From assembly GCF_900128995.1 (NCBI RefSeq), contig NZ_FQUE01000003.1, forward strand, positions 186,001-250,000: 64,000 nt of DNA, given 5' to 3'. The notes beneath the pieces were generated by a model, which saw only the letters and a program-made list of their open reading frames with translations, searched no databases and was not told the origin of the DNA. This DNA comes from Loktanella atrilutea (GTDB taxonomy: Bacteria; Pseudomonadota; Alphaproteobacteria; Rhodobacterales; Rhodobacteraceae). The translations under genes were made by a program, and so were the position numbers. Of this stretch, positions 47,762-57,451 are shown one piece after another (position 1 is the first letter of the stretch; every line of letters starts with the position of its first letter).

Positions 47762-48700
47762 ATGACATCGACACTGGCCATTGGCAACTACAAACCGGGC
47801 GACCGCGCTGCGCTGTCCGACGCTTTTGACGCGCATGTAATACCCGGGCCAGACGCGATCAGGGCGCTGGACGAAACCCTGCGCAAGGGATTCACTGCCG
47901 TGGCCTATGCCGGCGGGCAGCCCTTTGGCGCGGCAGAGATGGAGTTGCTGTCGAACCTAGGCGTCATTGCGAACTATGGCGTTGGCTACGATGCCATTGA
48001 TGTGGATGCAGCCGCGGCGCGTGGGATTCGCGTGACGAACACGCCCGATGTCCTGAACGACGACGTGGCCGACCTTGCGATCGCCATGTGGTTGATGCAG
48101 GGCAGAGAGATGCGTGCGGCGGAAGCGCATGTGCGCAGCGGCGATTGGGCGGCAAAAGGCCCGGTACCGCTGAACCGTAAACTGTCCGGCGGAACGGCAG
48201 GTATCATGGGGCTTGGCCGGATCGGGCGGGACATCGCGCACCGCCTTGCGGCCTTCAAGATGGACATTCACTATTTTGCCCGGAGCGAGAAGGACACGCC
48301 GGACTGGACCTATCACGACGACCCGGTCGCCTTGGCGCGTGCGGTCGACTACCTTTTCGTGGCCCTCGTCGGCGGACCGGAGACGGAGAAATTCGTGTCC
48401 CGGGACGTCATTGCGGCGCTGGGCACGAACGGCGTCGTCATCAATATCTCCCGCGGTTCGGTGATTGACGAAGCGGCACTGCTGGACGCACTGGAAAGTG
48501 GGACGATCGCGGGCGCGGGGCTCGACGTCTTCGTCGGCGAACCGGATGTCGACCCGCGTTTCCTAAACCTGCAGAACGTGGTGTTACAGCCGCACCAAGG
48601 CTCTGCCACTGTCCAGACCCGTGCGGCCATGGCAAAGCTGCAGCGCGACAACATCGCCGCGTTCCTGAAGGGTGAGGACCTTTTGACACCTGTCGTGTAG
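47762..48700 (+). CDS. D-2-hydroxyacid dehydrogenase, hydroxypyruvate reductase type
   Basis: 312 residues. NAD(P)-binding GLGRIGRDIA, catalytic Arg in NISRGSVIDE, Glu in DVFVGEP and His in LQPHQGSAT (usually HIGS). Reduces glyoxylate/hydroxypyruvate or related 2-keto acids. Starts 30 bp after the FAH-family gene with AAAGGA upstream and is likely co-transcribed with it. Confidence 0.88.
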   Translation: MTSTLAIGNYKPGDRAALSDAFDAHVIPGPDAIRALDETLRKGFTAVAYAGGQPFGAAEMELLSNLGVIANYGVGYDAIDVDAAAARGIRVTNTPDVLNDDVADLAIAMWLMQGREMRAAEAHVRSGDWAAKGPVPLNRKLSGGTAGIMGLGRIGRDIAHRLAAFKMDIHYFARSEKDTPDWTYHDDPVALARAVDYLFVALVGGPETEKFVSRDVIAALGTNGVVINISRGSVIDEAALLDALESGTIAGAGLDVFVGEPDVDPRFLNLQNVVLQPHQGSATVQTRAAMAKLQRDNIAAFLKGEDLLTPVV

Positions 48701-48878
48701 CCGTCATAGCGGAGCCTCCTTGAGCGGTCATCTTCGGATGGTAGCAGCAAATCAAAAGACCTTTGCCTTGGGAGTGGTGCAAGTCTATGACGCAGCACCC
48801 CCGTGACTTCAGTTGCAGGGGCTGGCAGATCGATTGCATACGGCTGCGATGACTGGTTGACATGACGGGGACGGTGCA

Positions 48879-50588
48879 ATGGCGGATGCAGGTTCTGCAA
48901 GCCCGAGGCAGGCCGCTTTGCGGGTCCGTCGCCCGACGGTCGTCGATCTGCGCCTTGCATCCGGTCTGGTGCTCTTTGCCTTCGCGCTGACCCATTTGCT
49001 GAACCACGCTCTGGGGCTCGTATCGATCGACACGATGCTTGCAGTTCAGGAGGCGCGGATGATTGTGACGCGCAGTCTGCCGGGCACCGTGATCCTGATC
49101 CTCTCTGCGGTCGTTCATCTCGCCTTGGGACTTGCGCGTTTCACACAGTCGCATATCCGGCGCATGGGATGGCAGAACGCGATTCAGCTGGGCTTTGGCC
49201 TGATGATTCCGATCATGTTGATCCGTCACGTTCTGGGGACGCACGGCGTGAACGCAATGTTCGGCGTGGACGACGACTATCGTTACGCCCTGTGGGTGAT
49301 GTGGCCCGGTCAGGCGATCAACCTTGCACTTCTAATCGGGTTGGTCTGGATCCATGCGTGCATCGGTCTTCACCATTGGCTGGGCGGTCGGGCGTGGTAT
49401 CGCCGCACGTTGCGACTGTGGCAGGGCCTGGCGCTGCTCATTCCCGTATTGGGCTACGCCGGTTTCGTCAGCGCCGCCCGGCTGGAGCAGGCGACCGGCA
49501 CCTTCCGGAACCCGCTAAGCTTGTCACAGTACGCGCGATACGTTGATCTGGTCACGACATCGAACTGGATCTACCTTTGCCTTCTCGCTGCCGCTGCCGC
49601 GGTCTGGGGACTGTTTCTGGTCGCCGATCGGCTGGGATCGCGGATCACGGTGACCTATGTCGACGGCCCCGCCGCGCACGCGCCGCGGGGACTGTCGATC
49701 CTTGCAATCAGTCGCGTGAACCGGATCCCCCATGCCGCGGTTTGCGGGGGTCGTGCCCGGTGTTCGACCTGCCGGGTCCGCGTGATGAAAGGGCAGGACA
49801 ACCTGCCGCCCCCCTCCGACCTTGAACAACGCGTGCTGCGCAGGCTTGGTGCCCCCGCCAACGTGCGGTTGGCCTGTCAGGTTTATCCTAAGGGCAACAT
49901 CACGATCTCGACCCTTTTGCCGGCAAAGATCATGCCGGACACCGATATGGGTATCGACCGCTACCTCTGGGGAGTCGAACGGGACGTGACAGTCATGTTC
50001 TGTGACCTGCGCGAGTTCACGCATCTGACCGAAGGGCGGTTGCCCTATGACATCGTCTTTGTCCTGAACCAGTTCCTTGGCCGTATGGCAGAAACGATCG
50101 AGGATACCGGCGGGTTCGTCGACAAGTTCATGGGCGACAGCGTCATGGCGATCTTCGGCATGGAGGTGTCACCACGAGTTGCCGCACTTCAGGCGATGGC
50201 GGCGGCGCGGGCGATGGACGGCGTCCTTGACGGTCTGAATCAAAGCCTGCGGGAAGCCTTGCCGGCCCCCCTTGCCATGGGCATCGGCATGCACAGCGGT
50301 CCGGCCATTCTGGGCCGGATCGGAACGATGCGGCAGGCGGGCGGCGATACGTCGGCGCTGACTGCACTGGGCGAGACGGTAAACCTTGCGAGTCGGCTTG
50401 AAGGCAAATCGAAGGAACTGGGCGTGCAACTTGTCGTCTCGACCGAGACGGCAGATCTGGCGGGCCTCGGACCTTGCGCCGGTTGCGTTCCGCAAATGGT
50501 CGACGTCCGCGGATTGAGCCATCCGATCAAGGTCTATGCGGTCCGGCGCGCAACTGATCTGCCAGTTAGCGTGGCGGCGACGTCTTAG
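48879..50588 (+). CDS. Membrane-bound class III nucleotide cyclase with [2Fe-2S] domain
   Basis: 569 residues in three parts. Residues 25-252: six hydrophobic helices rich in His (39, 43, 80, 92, 117, 122, 159, 165, 166), like a dihaem succinate-dehydrogenase-type cytochrome b anchor. Residues 255-345: plant-type ferredoxin domain with Cys289-x5-Cys295-x2-Cys298 and Cys333. Residues 365-560: cyclase domain with metal Asp376 and Asp420, base-binding Lys416 and Thr495, transition-state Asn502 and Arg506; all active residues are present and Thr495 suits class IIIb. From memory, Sinorhizobium meliloti CyaC has a quinone-responsive dihaem anchor of this type. Product is probably cAMP. Confidence 0.88.
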   Translation: MADAGSASPRQAALRVRRPTVVDLRLASGLVLFAFALTHLLNHALGLVSIDTMLAVQEARMIVTRSLPGTVILILSAVVHLALGLARFTQSHIRRMGWQNAIQLGFGLMIPIMLIRHVLGTHGVNAMFGVDDDYRYALWVMWPGQAINLALLIGLVWIHACIGLHHWLGGRAWYRRTLRLWQGLALLIPVLGYAGFVSAARLEQATGTFRNPLSLSQYARYVDLVTTSNWIYLCLLAAAAAVWGLFLVADRLGSRITVTYVDGPAAHAPRGLSILAISRVNRIPHAAVCGGRARCSTCRVRVMKGQDNLPPPSDLEQRVLRRLGAPANVRLACQVYPKGNITISTLLPAKIMPDTDMGIDRYLWGVERDVTVMFCDLREFTHLTEGRLPYDIVFVLNQFLGRMAETIEDTGGFVDKFMGDSVMAIFGMEVSPRVAALQAMAAARAMDGVLDGLNQSLREALPAPLAMGIGMHSGPAILGRIGTMRQAGGDTSALTALGETVNLASRLEGKSKELGVQLVVSTETADLAGLGPCAGCVPQMVDVRGLSHPIKVYAVRRATDLPVSVAATS

Positions 50589-52147
50589 GGGTAAAGGGTC
50601 CGATCGCCCCGGTCATGCATCGCACGGTCAAGCGCTTTCTTCAAAAATGCAATGCAGTCGATTATCCATTGTCCCGGCGGATCACTCGCATGTCCTTGAA
50701 TTGATGCGACCTGTCTCAGATCAGCGAGCCGGTCGTGCGAGAGATATGCAAGTGCAGATGCCCCGCCATCGATCATAAGCAACATGTCGCAGATCAGATC
50801 CGACAAGGACATCTCAGGTAGATCGACAGAAGAGGCACCAATCAATCTCGGAAAGTCGGCCACTGTAAGCGACGACAGCAATGGCCAAAGGTCGTCCGGC
50901 ATTTCACGTGTCAGACGGTGCGATTGCGCGCGCGCGCGGTGACGGTGAACAAGTTCGCTGCCGAAATCCTTTGCGGGCGATGGCGCGCCTTCGGCGTTAT
51001 AGATTTCCCGCGCAATCGGGTCAGGCTGCAGATCACCTAAGGAAACCCGGGTCATCGTCAGGGCGCTGGTGCCACCCTCCAGCACTGCGAACGCAGGGGG
51101 GAAGGCACAGGTCGCAGGAAGAGAAATGTCTGTGATTATGCCGGCGCTGGTCATTGCATCCATATGGAGGTGACCGCCAAAGTGCAGTCGCAACCCCGCC
51201 TTGGCCAGTTGCGTCGCGACCGCTGGGCCGGGCATGCGCCGCGCAAGACTGCTGCGTGGCATCACCTTCGTCAGATTCGGCCAGTGAGGCAGGATCGGGT
51301 AGTGCGACACGGGGATCAGCAGCTTGCCACCTGCCGCCGCGCGGCGCGTCACATCAGCGATCCAGTCCACCAGGAACGGCTTGATCCGCAGCACGGCATC
51401 CCATCCGGCATCCGTCGGATCGCGAAACGCCCGCTTGCGCTGGGGGTCGGTGATGCCTGACCGGGGCTCGAAGACGGTCGCGTCCAGTATCAGCAGCCAC
51501 AGGCCGGGTTCCGGTTCAACAAGGTATGAGGCGTCGATCAACCGGTGGGCCGTCGATCCGTCCGGGGCGACCGCTTCGAATGTCCGATCCTCGAATTGGT
51601 CCGACGTGCCGAAAGGGGACTCCCAATGCAGATCGCCCGGGCGGCGACGCAGGCCAAAGTGGGCCACGGGCGCCAACGCTTCCTTTAGTCCAGGGCAGAA
51701 CATGGCTGGCGACAGCACGTCCGCGGCCAGCGCCGGATCGCTCGTCACCAGTTCGGAGGTTCCCGACCCGGTGGCATAGCGGATCGCACGATGCTTACCG
51801 CCGACGGCATAGGCATCATGGTTGCCGGGCAGCACGTAGATCCGCAAACCAAATTGCACTTCTGCATCGTGTAGCAGATCCGACAGGCGACGCAGATTTT
51901 CGATCTGCCCTTCGTCGGAGTAATCCCCGGCGATGACAACGGTCCGGATGCCGCGCGTCGCGATCCGGTTCAGGGCAGCACGCAGCGCCATGGCGCTTTC
52001 ATTGACGGCCCGCCCTGCAGAGCGGGTCTGTTCCCAGTTTAGCAACGCGTGCCGACGCCCGGCAATCGTGACTCCCGTCTGGCCGAACTCACCCGTGCTG
52101 TCGTGGAAATGGGGGTCTGCGATCAGGGCGATACGATGGCGTGTCAC
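50585..52147 (-). CDS. Metallophosphoesterase with long C-terminal extension
   Basis: 520 residues if started at GTG 52147 (AAGG six bases upstream), directly before IALIADPHFHD. Calcineurin-like motifs DPHFHD, GDYSDEG, GNHDAY, SHYP and GGHLHMD fill the first 350 residues. The C-terminal 150 or so residues match nothing I recognise. Substrate unknown. One base after the sugar dehydrogenase, so the two form an operon; convergent with the cyclase with a 4-bp overlap. Confidence 0.85.
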   Translation of the reverse strand: MTRHRIALIADPHFHDSTGEFGQTGVTIAGRRHALLNWEQTRSAGRAVNESAMALRAALNRIATRGIRTVVIAGDYSDEGQIENLRRLSDLLHDAEVQFGLRIYVLPGNHDAYAVGGKHRAIRYATGSGTSELVTSDPALAADVLSPAMFCPGLKEALAPVAHFGLRRRPGDLHWESPFGTSDQFEDRTFEAVAPDGSTAHRLIDASYLVEPEPGLWLLILDATVFEPRSGITDPQRKRAFRDPTDAGWDAVLRIKPFLVDWIADVTRRAAAGGKLLIPVSHYPILPHWPNLTKVMPRSSLARRMPGPAVATQLAKAGLRLHFGGHLHMDAMTSAGIITDISLPATCAFPPAFAVLEGGTSALTMTRVSLGDLQPDPIAREIYNAEGAPSPAKDFGSELVHRHRARAQSHRLTREMPDDLWPLLSSLTVADFPRLIGASSVDLPEMSLSDLICDMLLMIDGGASALAYLSHDRLADLRQVASIQGHASDPPGQWIIDCIAFLKKALDRAMHDRGDRTLYP

Positions 52148-52148
52148 G

Positions 52149-53468
52149 TCAGGCCTTGACGACCTTGTCCATCGGCAGCGATTGCCTGACAAAGGTGTTG
52201 CGCGTGTCGATGATCAGCGGCGCATGATCGGCAATCGCCGCGTAGTCGACATCGTCATGGTCAGTCGCAATCAGCACCGCGTCGAAACCAGAAATCGTGT
52301 CGGCATCAAGCGCCACGGACTGCCGCCCCGCCAGCGTTGGATAGGCGCGGGTATTCGGGATCTGAGGCACGAAGGGATCATGATATGCGGTCGTACCGCC
52401 GCGCGCCTCGATCAGCTCGATCAGCTTCAGTGACGGGCTTTCGCGCGTGTCGGGAACGTTCTTTTTGTAGGCCAGGCCAACCACCAGCACCCGGCTGCGG
52501 CTCAGCGCGCGGCCAAGCCGTATATCCAGCGCTTCTGCCAGACGGGTGACGACATGATGTGGCATGGTCGAATTGATCTCTCCCGCCAGTTCGATGAACC
52601 TGGTGGTCAGATCATATTCACGCGATTTCCAGGTCAGGTAGTAGGGGTCGATGGGGATGCAATGGCCGCCCAGACCGGGACCGGGGTAGAACGGCATGAA
52701 GCCGAACGGCTTCGTCGCGGCGGCGTCGATGACTTCCCAGACGTCGACACCCATAGCCTCGTAGATCACCTTCAGCTCGTTCACGAGGGCGATGTTCACT
52801 GCACGAAAGACGTTTTCGGTGATCTTGACCGCTTCTGCGGTCGCGGTTGACGACACCGGCACGACCTTGGCGACGACGGCGCCATAGAATGCCTGCACAA
52901 GCGCGCGAGCATCTGCGCCGTCCCCGGCGACGACCTTCGGGATGGTCGAGGTATCGTATGACCGGTTGCCCGGATCCTCCCGCTCTGGCGAGAAGCCGAG
53001 GTAGAAGTCCTGCCCCGAACGCAATCCGCCGCGTTCTAGGATCATCTTCACGATACCGTCCGTCGTGCCGGGATAGGTCGTGCTTTCCAGCACGATCAAT
53101 TGATCCGCCCGCAGGGTCGCCGCGATGTCGCCGCAAGTCCGCTCGATGAAGGACAGATCGGGCTCTCTGTGTCGAGTCAGCGGGGTCGGCACGCAGATCA
53201 CGATGACGTCGCAACCGCCGAGACGGCCGAAATCGCAGGTTGCGTCAAAGCGGCCAGCCTCGACCTCTGCCGTCAACGCGGCATCGCTCACAGCCTCGAT
53301 ATAGCTGCGACACGCCTCGATGGCGGTGATTTTGGCGGCATCGGTGTCGAAACCAGTGACAGCGAAGCCCGCGCGGGCGGTCGCTATTGCCAGAGGCAGT
53401 CCGACGTAGCCTAAGCCGATGACACCCACGGTGGCACTGCGGTCGGTGATACGGTCGAGGAGCGCCAT
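52149..53468 (-). CDS. Nucleotide-sugar dehydrogenase (UDP-GlcNAc/UDP-glucose type)
   Basis: 439 residues. NAD-binding GVIGLGYVGLPLA at 15-27, VPTPL, ESTTYPGTT, FSPERED, catalytic Cys270 in GGHCIPIDPYYL and GLAYKKNVPDTRESP. The set resembles WbpA/TviB UDP-N-acetyl-glucosamine 6-dehydrogenases, giving uronic acids for surface polysaccharide. The start at 53468 lacks a strong ribosome binding site; GTG 53498 is an alternative. Divergent from the glycosyltransferase. Confidence 0.88.
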   Translation of the reverse strand: MALLDRITDRSATVGVIGLGYVGLPLAIATARAGFAVTGFDTDAAKITAIEACRSYIEAVSDAALTAEVEAGRFDATCDFGRLGGCDVIVICVPTPLTRHREPDLSFIERTCGDIAATLRADQLIVLESTTYPGTTDGIVKMILERGGLRSGQDFYLGFSPEREDPGNRSYDTSTIPKVVAGDGADARALVQAFYGAVVAKVVPVSSTATAEAVKITENVFRAVNIALVNELKVIYEAMGVDVWEVIDAAATKPFGFMPFYPGPGLGGHCIPIDPYYLTWKSREYDLTTRFIELAGEINSTMPHHVVTRLAEALDIRLGRALSRSRVLVVGLAYKKNVPDTRESPSLKLIELIEARGGTTAYHDPFVPQIPNTRAYPTLAGRQSVALDADTISGFDAVLIATDHDDVDYAAIADHAPLIIDTRNTFVRQSLPMDKVVKA

Positions 53469-53600
53469 GGCGATGTCCGATGCAAGATTCAGTTTCACAT
53501 GCGCCGCCGATAAGGACCTGTCAAGCAAACCGCGCCGCTGGTCGTATCCCCGCCCATTCGCTAGGGTCCCGTCACAGACCCCAGCAGCCAGAGGCTTGTC

Positions 53601-54713
53601 ATGGCCGTGCCGCCCCGGCACATCGCGTTCTATGCACCGCTCAAGGCGCCGGATCATCCCGTGCCTTCGGGCGATCGTCTGATGGCGCGTCAACTGTGGG
53701 CAGCGTTGGACCGTGCGGGCTACAGGGTCACGCTTGCATCTGAACTGCGGGCTTACCTTCGCGATCCCGATGACGTTGCCGCACTGTGCCAGTTAAAGCA
53801 GGATGCGGCGCAGGAGAGGGCGCGCCTCACGGCGCTTTGGGCGACGGATCCGCCGGACCTGATCTTTTGCTATCATCCCTACGTCAAAGCGCCGGACATG
53901 GTCTGCGTCCCATTGGCCCGTAACTACGGCATCCCTTATGTCAGCTGCGAGGCCTCATATTCCCAGCGCCGCAACCATGGCATCTGGACGGAAACGCAGG
54001 CCGACCTGCTGGATACCTTACATCATGCTGCATTCAACATCTGCCTGACCGGGCGGGATCATGCGGGACTGGTCAAGGCTGGCGTGCCGCGACTGCATCG
54101 GATGGCACCCTTCATCGTAACCGAACCCTTCATGACGGATCCGCATCCGCAGGTCGGGCACATCGTCACGGTCGCCATGATGCGGGCAGGCGCCAAGGCA
54201 GACAGCTACATCGCCATGGCGCGCGCTCTCGAACACCTTCCATCGGATCTGGATTGGCATTTAAGTGTCATTGGTGACGGTCCTTTGAGAAGCGACATTC
54301 AGGCCATGTTCGCATCTCTACCCGCGGGCCGGGTCCGCTGGCTTGGTGCACTCGACACGCCTTCGATCGCCTCCTCGCTGTCGCAAGGCGCGGTCTACCT
54401 CTGGCCTGGCTGCAATGAGGCTTACGGTCTAGCCTACCTTGAGGCGCAAGCGGCAGGGCTGCCAGTCATCGCCTGCCGAACGGCGGGCGTGCCGGAGGTG
54501 GTCTCGACCGAAGCCGGCGGAATGCTCGTGCCACCGGACGACCCTGTCGCCATGGCCGATGCGCTGGTATCGCTGCTGCGCGATCCGGCACGGGCATCGG
54601 CGCAGGGCGAGACTGCGCGGCAGCACGTGCTGCAACATCATTCGGAATCCGCTGCGACCGCACGGCTGATCGCGCTGATCGAGGGGCTTTTCATGAGTAC
54701 GAGCACAGCATGA
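53601..54713 (+). CDS. Glycosyltransferase, GT4-like
   Basis: 370-residue GT-B enzyme. N-terminal FYAPLKAPDHPVPSGDR is an unusual acceptor-side start; the donor site EAYGLAYLEAQAAGLPVIAC and GVPEVV follows the E-x7-E pattern. No membrane helix. First gene of a plus-strand run to the window end; its stop overlaps the deacetylase ATG by 4 bp. Confidence 0.85.
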   Translation: MAVPPRHIAFYAPLKAPDHPVPSGDRLMARQLWAALDRAGYRVTLASELRAYLRDPDDVAALCQLKQDAAQERARLTALWATDPPDLIFCYHPYVKAPDMVCVPLARNYGIPYVSCEASYSQRRNHGIWTETQADLLDTLHHAAFNICLTGRDHAGLVKAGVPRLHRMAPFIVTEPFMTDPHPQVGHIVTVAMMRAGAKADSYIAMARALEHLPSDLDWHLSVIGDGPLRSDIQAMFASLPAGRVRWLGALDTPSIASSLSQGAVYLWPGCNEAYGLAYLEAQAAGLPVIACRTAGVPEVVSTEAGGMLVPPDDPVAMADALVSLLRDPARASAQGETARQHVLQHHSESAATARLIALIEGLFMSTSTA

Positions 54714-55435
54714 GCGATATCGTATTGAAGGCGCTCGAAGATCGGGCGGCGCGTGGCCGACCTGCGCGTCTGTGGTGGCGGGACGACGATGCAACGGAAC
54801 CGACGCCAGAGCTTGACTTGCTGCTGGAGTGCGCCGCGCGCCACGCCGTCCCCATTACGTTGGCGGTAATTCCGCAGACGACTGGCATGCCTCTGGCGCG
54901 GCGCCTAGACACGTCGCCGCTTTCCAATGTCGCCGTCCACGGCTGGGCCCATGCGAACCATGCTCCATCGTCCGAGAAAAAGCAGGAACTTGGCATGCAC
55001 CGTGCAGAAGCTGTCGTCATTCGCGAACTCGAAGAAGGTTGTCGAAAACTTGCCGAGCTGCACGGTCCCCGCATGGTACCGGTGCTGGTACCGCCCTGGA
55101 ACCGCATCACCCCAACGTTGCTGCCAAAGCTCGCAGAGGCGGGGTTCCGCGCCGTGTCGGTTTTTGGTCCTGCCAAGTCAGGACCTCTGCCGCAGATAAA
55201 TACGCACGTCGACCTGATCGACTGGCGTGGCACGCGTGGCGGTCGGTCCATTGATGTCCTGATGGCGGATCTGGCAGCGGCCCTGGCGGCGGAGGGTGAT
55301 TCACCGATTGGAATCCTGTCCCATCATCTCGTGCACGATGACGCAGCATGGTCCTTTCTCGACCATCTGTTTGACATGACGCGCAATCATCCGGGCTGCA
55401 TCTGGACCGGCCTGCCCGACCTCCTGCAAAGCTGA
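54710..55435 (+). CDS. Polysaccharide deacetylase family protein
   Basis: 241 residues. WWRDDDA (Asp pair near 25-27) and HGWAHANH (H-x3-H near 77-81) match the NodB metal site, with PPWNRITP as the third motif. No signal peptide, so it acts in the cytosol, perhaps on a lipid- or nucleotide-linked sugar. Coupled to the preceding glycosyltransferase. Confidence 0.82.
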   Translation: MSDIVLKALEDRAARGRPARLWWRDDDATEPTPELDLLLECAARHAVPITLAVIPQTTGMPLARRLDTSPLSNVAVHGWAHANHAPSSEKKQELGMHRAEAVVIRELEEGCRKLAELHGPRMVPVLVPPWNRITPTLLPKLAEAGFRAVSVFGPAKSGPLPQINTHVDLIDWRGTRGGRSIDVLMADLAAALAAEGDSPIGILSHHLVHDDAAWSFLDHLFDMTRNHPGCIWTGLPDLLQS

Positions 55436-55555
55436 AATCGCGTGGCGCCGACGACAACGGCGATGGACAGTGAAATTCCGCAGGTCTACGCTTTGCCACG
55501 CCAAACCACGTCAGTGCGGCAGAAACGTCGAACTTGCGGCAGGGAAACGGGCGGC

Positions 55556-57451
55556 ATGAGCACTGGCAGAACGGACAGGGATCTGCTGCGGATCGAAGAA
55601 CTCAATGTCTCCTTTTCCGTGCAGGGCGGTATGATCGAGGCATTGCGTGGTGTCAGTCTGCGCGTCCTGCCGGGCAAAGTCACGGCGTTGGTGGGTGAAT
55701 CCGGGTCTGGCAAGTCGGTTCTGGGGCAGATGGTGATGGGGCTGCAGCCAGTCTCTGCCAAATCTTCCGGTCGCATCCTGTTCAGCACCCCCGACGCAGC
55801 CCCTCGCGATCTGCTGGCCATGCCGCGAGACGGGCGGGCGATCCGTGCCATCCGCGGCCGTCACATCGGGATGATCTTTCAAGAGCCGATGACCTCGTTT
55901 TCGGCCCTACACACCATCGGCGATCAGGTTGCGGAGGCGCTGCAGGTTCATACTGTCAAATCCTCGGCGGAACGGCGTGCCGTGACGGAGGAAATGCTGG
56001 GCCTTGTCGGTTTCGACGATCCGGCGCGCATCTACCGCATGTACCCGTTCGAACTGTCGGGGGGCATGCGCCAAAGGGCGATGATCGCGATGGCGCTGAT
56101 CTGCGGCCCGTCGCTGCTGATCGCCGACGAGCCGACGACGGCACTGGACGTTACTATTCAGGCGCAGATCCTGACGCTGTTGCGCGACCTGCAGCTGCGG
56201 CGCGACATGGGGATGCTTTTGATCACCCACGATCTGGGCGTCGTTGCCAACGTCGCGGACGAGGTCGTCGTGATCTACCGCGGCAAGATCATGGAAGCGG
56301 GGCCGGTCGAGGCGATCTTCGACAACCCGCAGCATGCCTACCTGAAGGGTCTGATGACGGCGATTCCGCATTTCGACATGACGCCGGGCGAACGCCTGCG
56401 CCCGTTGCGCGACATCCCGCTGGACCGCGCGCGGTTGCACGGCGCCATCACACCCGTAGCACGACCAGCGGATGCGAACCCGGTATTGCTGTCTGTGCGC
56501 GGGCTACGCAAGACCTTTGCGGTCAAGCAGGAACAGTGGGCGCTGCGCGGCAAAGCTGTCGTGGCACGTCCGGCCGTCGACGATGTCAGCTTCGATATCC
56601 TGCGGGGAGAATGTTTGGGACTGGTCGGCGAAAGCGGCAGCGGCAAGACGACGGTCGGCAAGATCCTGATGCGCGGTCTGGTGCCCGACACGGGGACCGT
56701 CACCTATGACGACGGGACCGGGCCAGTCGACGTTCTCCGTGCGAAAGGTGAGGTCCTGCAGCGATTGCGCAAGCGGATCCAGATGGTATTTCAGGACCCG
56801 GTCTCATCTCTTTCACCGCGGATGACCGTCGGCAACATCCTGAGTGAACCCCTTGATATCCATAGTATCGGTACGCCGGAGAGTCGCCGTGACGCCACCG
56901 CCGCATTGTTGGAAGCGATCGGCATGGATCGCAGCGTCCGCAACCGTTACCCGCACAGCTTTTCGGGCGGGCAGCGGCAGCGGATCGGCATTGCCCGCGC
57001 CCTGACCCTCTCACCCGGCCTGATCATCTGCGACGAGCCGGTGTCCGCGCTTGACGTTTCCGTGCAGGCGCAGATCCTGAACCTGCTGAAGGATCTGCAG
57101 CGCGATCTGGGGCTGACCTATCTCTTCATCTCTCACAACCTTGCGGTGGTGGACTACATGGCGGACCGTGTGGCCGTCATGTGGGCCGGACGTATCGTGG
57201 AGATTGCCCCGCGCGAGGTGCTGATGCGCGCACCGGTTCATCCCTATACAAGGGCCTTGCTAGCGGCAGTGCCCTATCCGGATCTGGCAAGGCCGCTGGA
57301 TTTCGGAACCGTCGGCCAATCGACCGCCGAAGCGAGTGCCGCTTGGCCTCAGGCCTTCCAGCCTGATACGGGACTCACTCCACTCGATCTGGGTTCCGGG
57401 CATCATGTGCTTGCCAATCCTGCCGCCGACGCGGCAGAGCTGCGCGCATGA
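55556..57451 (+). CDS. Fused double ATPase of an oligopeptide-type ABC importer
   Basis: 631 residues with two complete ATPase domains. First: Walker A GESGSGKS at 47-54, [18 protein letters not shown]. Second: [26 protein letters not shown]. Equivalent to DppD plus DppF in one chain. ATG 55556 (AGGGAAAC upstream) is preferred over 55442. Overlaps the binding-protein gene by 4 bp. Confidence 0.93.
   Translation: MSTGRTDRDLLRIEELNVSFSVQGGMIEALRGVSLRVLPGKVTALVGESGSGKSVLGQMVMGLQPVSAKSSGRILFSTPDAAPRDLLAMPRDGRAIRAIRGRHIGMIFQEPMTSFSALHTIGDQVAEALQVHTVKSSAERRAVTEEMLGLVGFDDPARIYRMYPFELSGGMRQRAMIAMALICGPSLLIADEPTTALDVTIQAQILTLLRDLQLRRDMGMLLITHDLGVVANVADEVVVIYRGKIMEAGPVEAIFDNPQHAYLKGLMTAIPHFDMTPGERLRPLRDIPLDRARLHGAITPVARPADANPVLLSVRGLRKTFAVKQEQWALRGKAVVARPAVDDVSFDILRGECLGLVGESGSGKTTVGKILMRGLVPDTGTVTYDDGTGPVDVLRAKGEVLQRLRKRIQMVFQDPVSSLSPRMTVGNILSEPLDIHSIGTPESRRDATAALLEAIGMDRSVRNRYPHSFSGGQRQRIGIARALTLSPGLIICDEPVSALDVSVQAQILNLLKDLQRDLGLTYLFISHNLAVVDYMADRVAVMWAGRIVEIAPREVLMRAPVHPYTRALLAAVPYPDLARPLDFGTVGQSTAEASAAWPQAFQPDTGLTPLDLGSGHHVLANPAADAAELRA

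Noticed and set aside
48701-48878. 178-bp gap before the cyclase gene
   Set aside because: No convincing promoter, hairpin or small gene seen; it probably holds the cyclase promoter, but I cannot place it.
50902-50910. TTTCACGTG, part of a parS-like sequence
   Set aside because: Only the left half and centre match; the right arm reads TCAGA in place of AAACA, so it is chance within the phosphoesterase gene.
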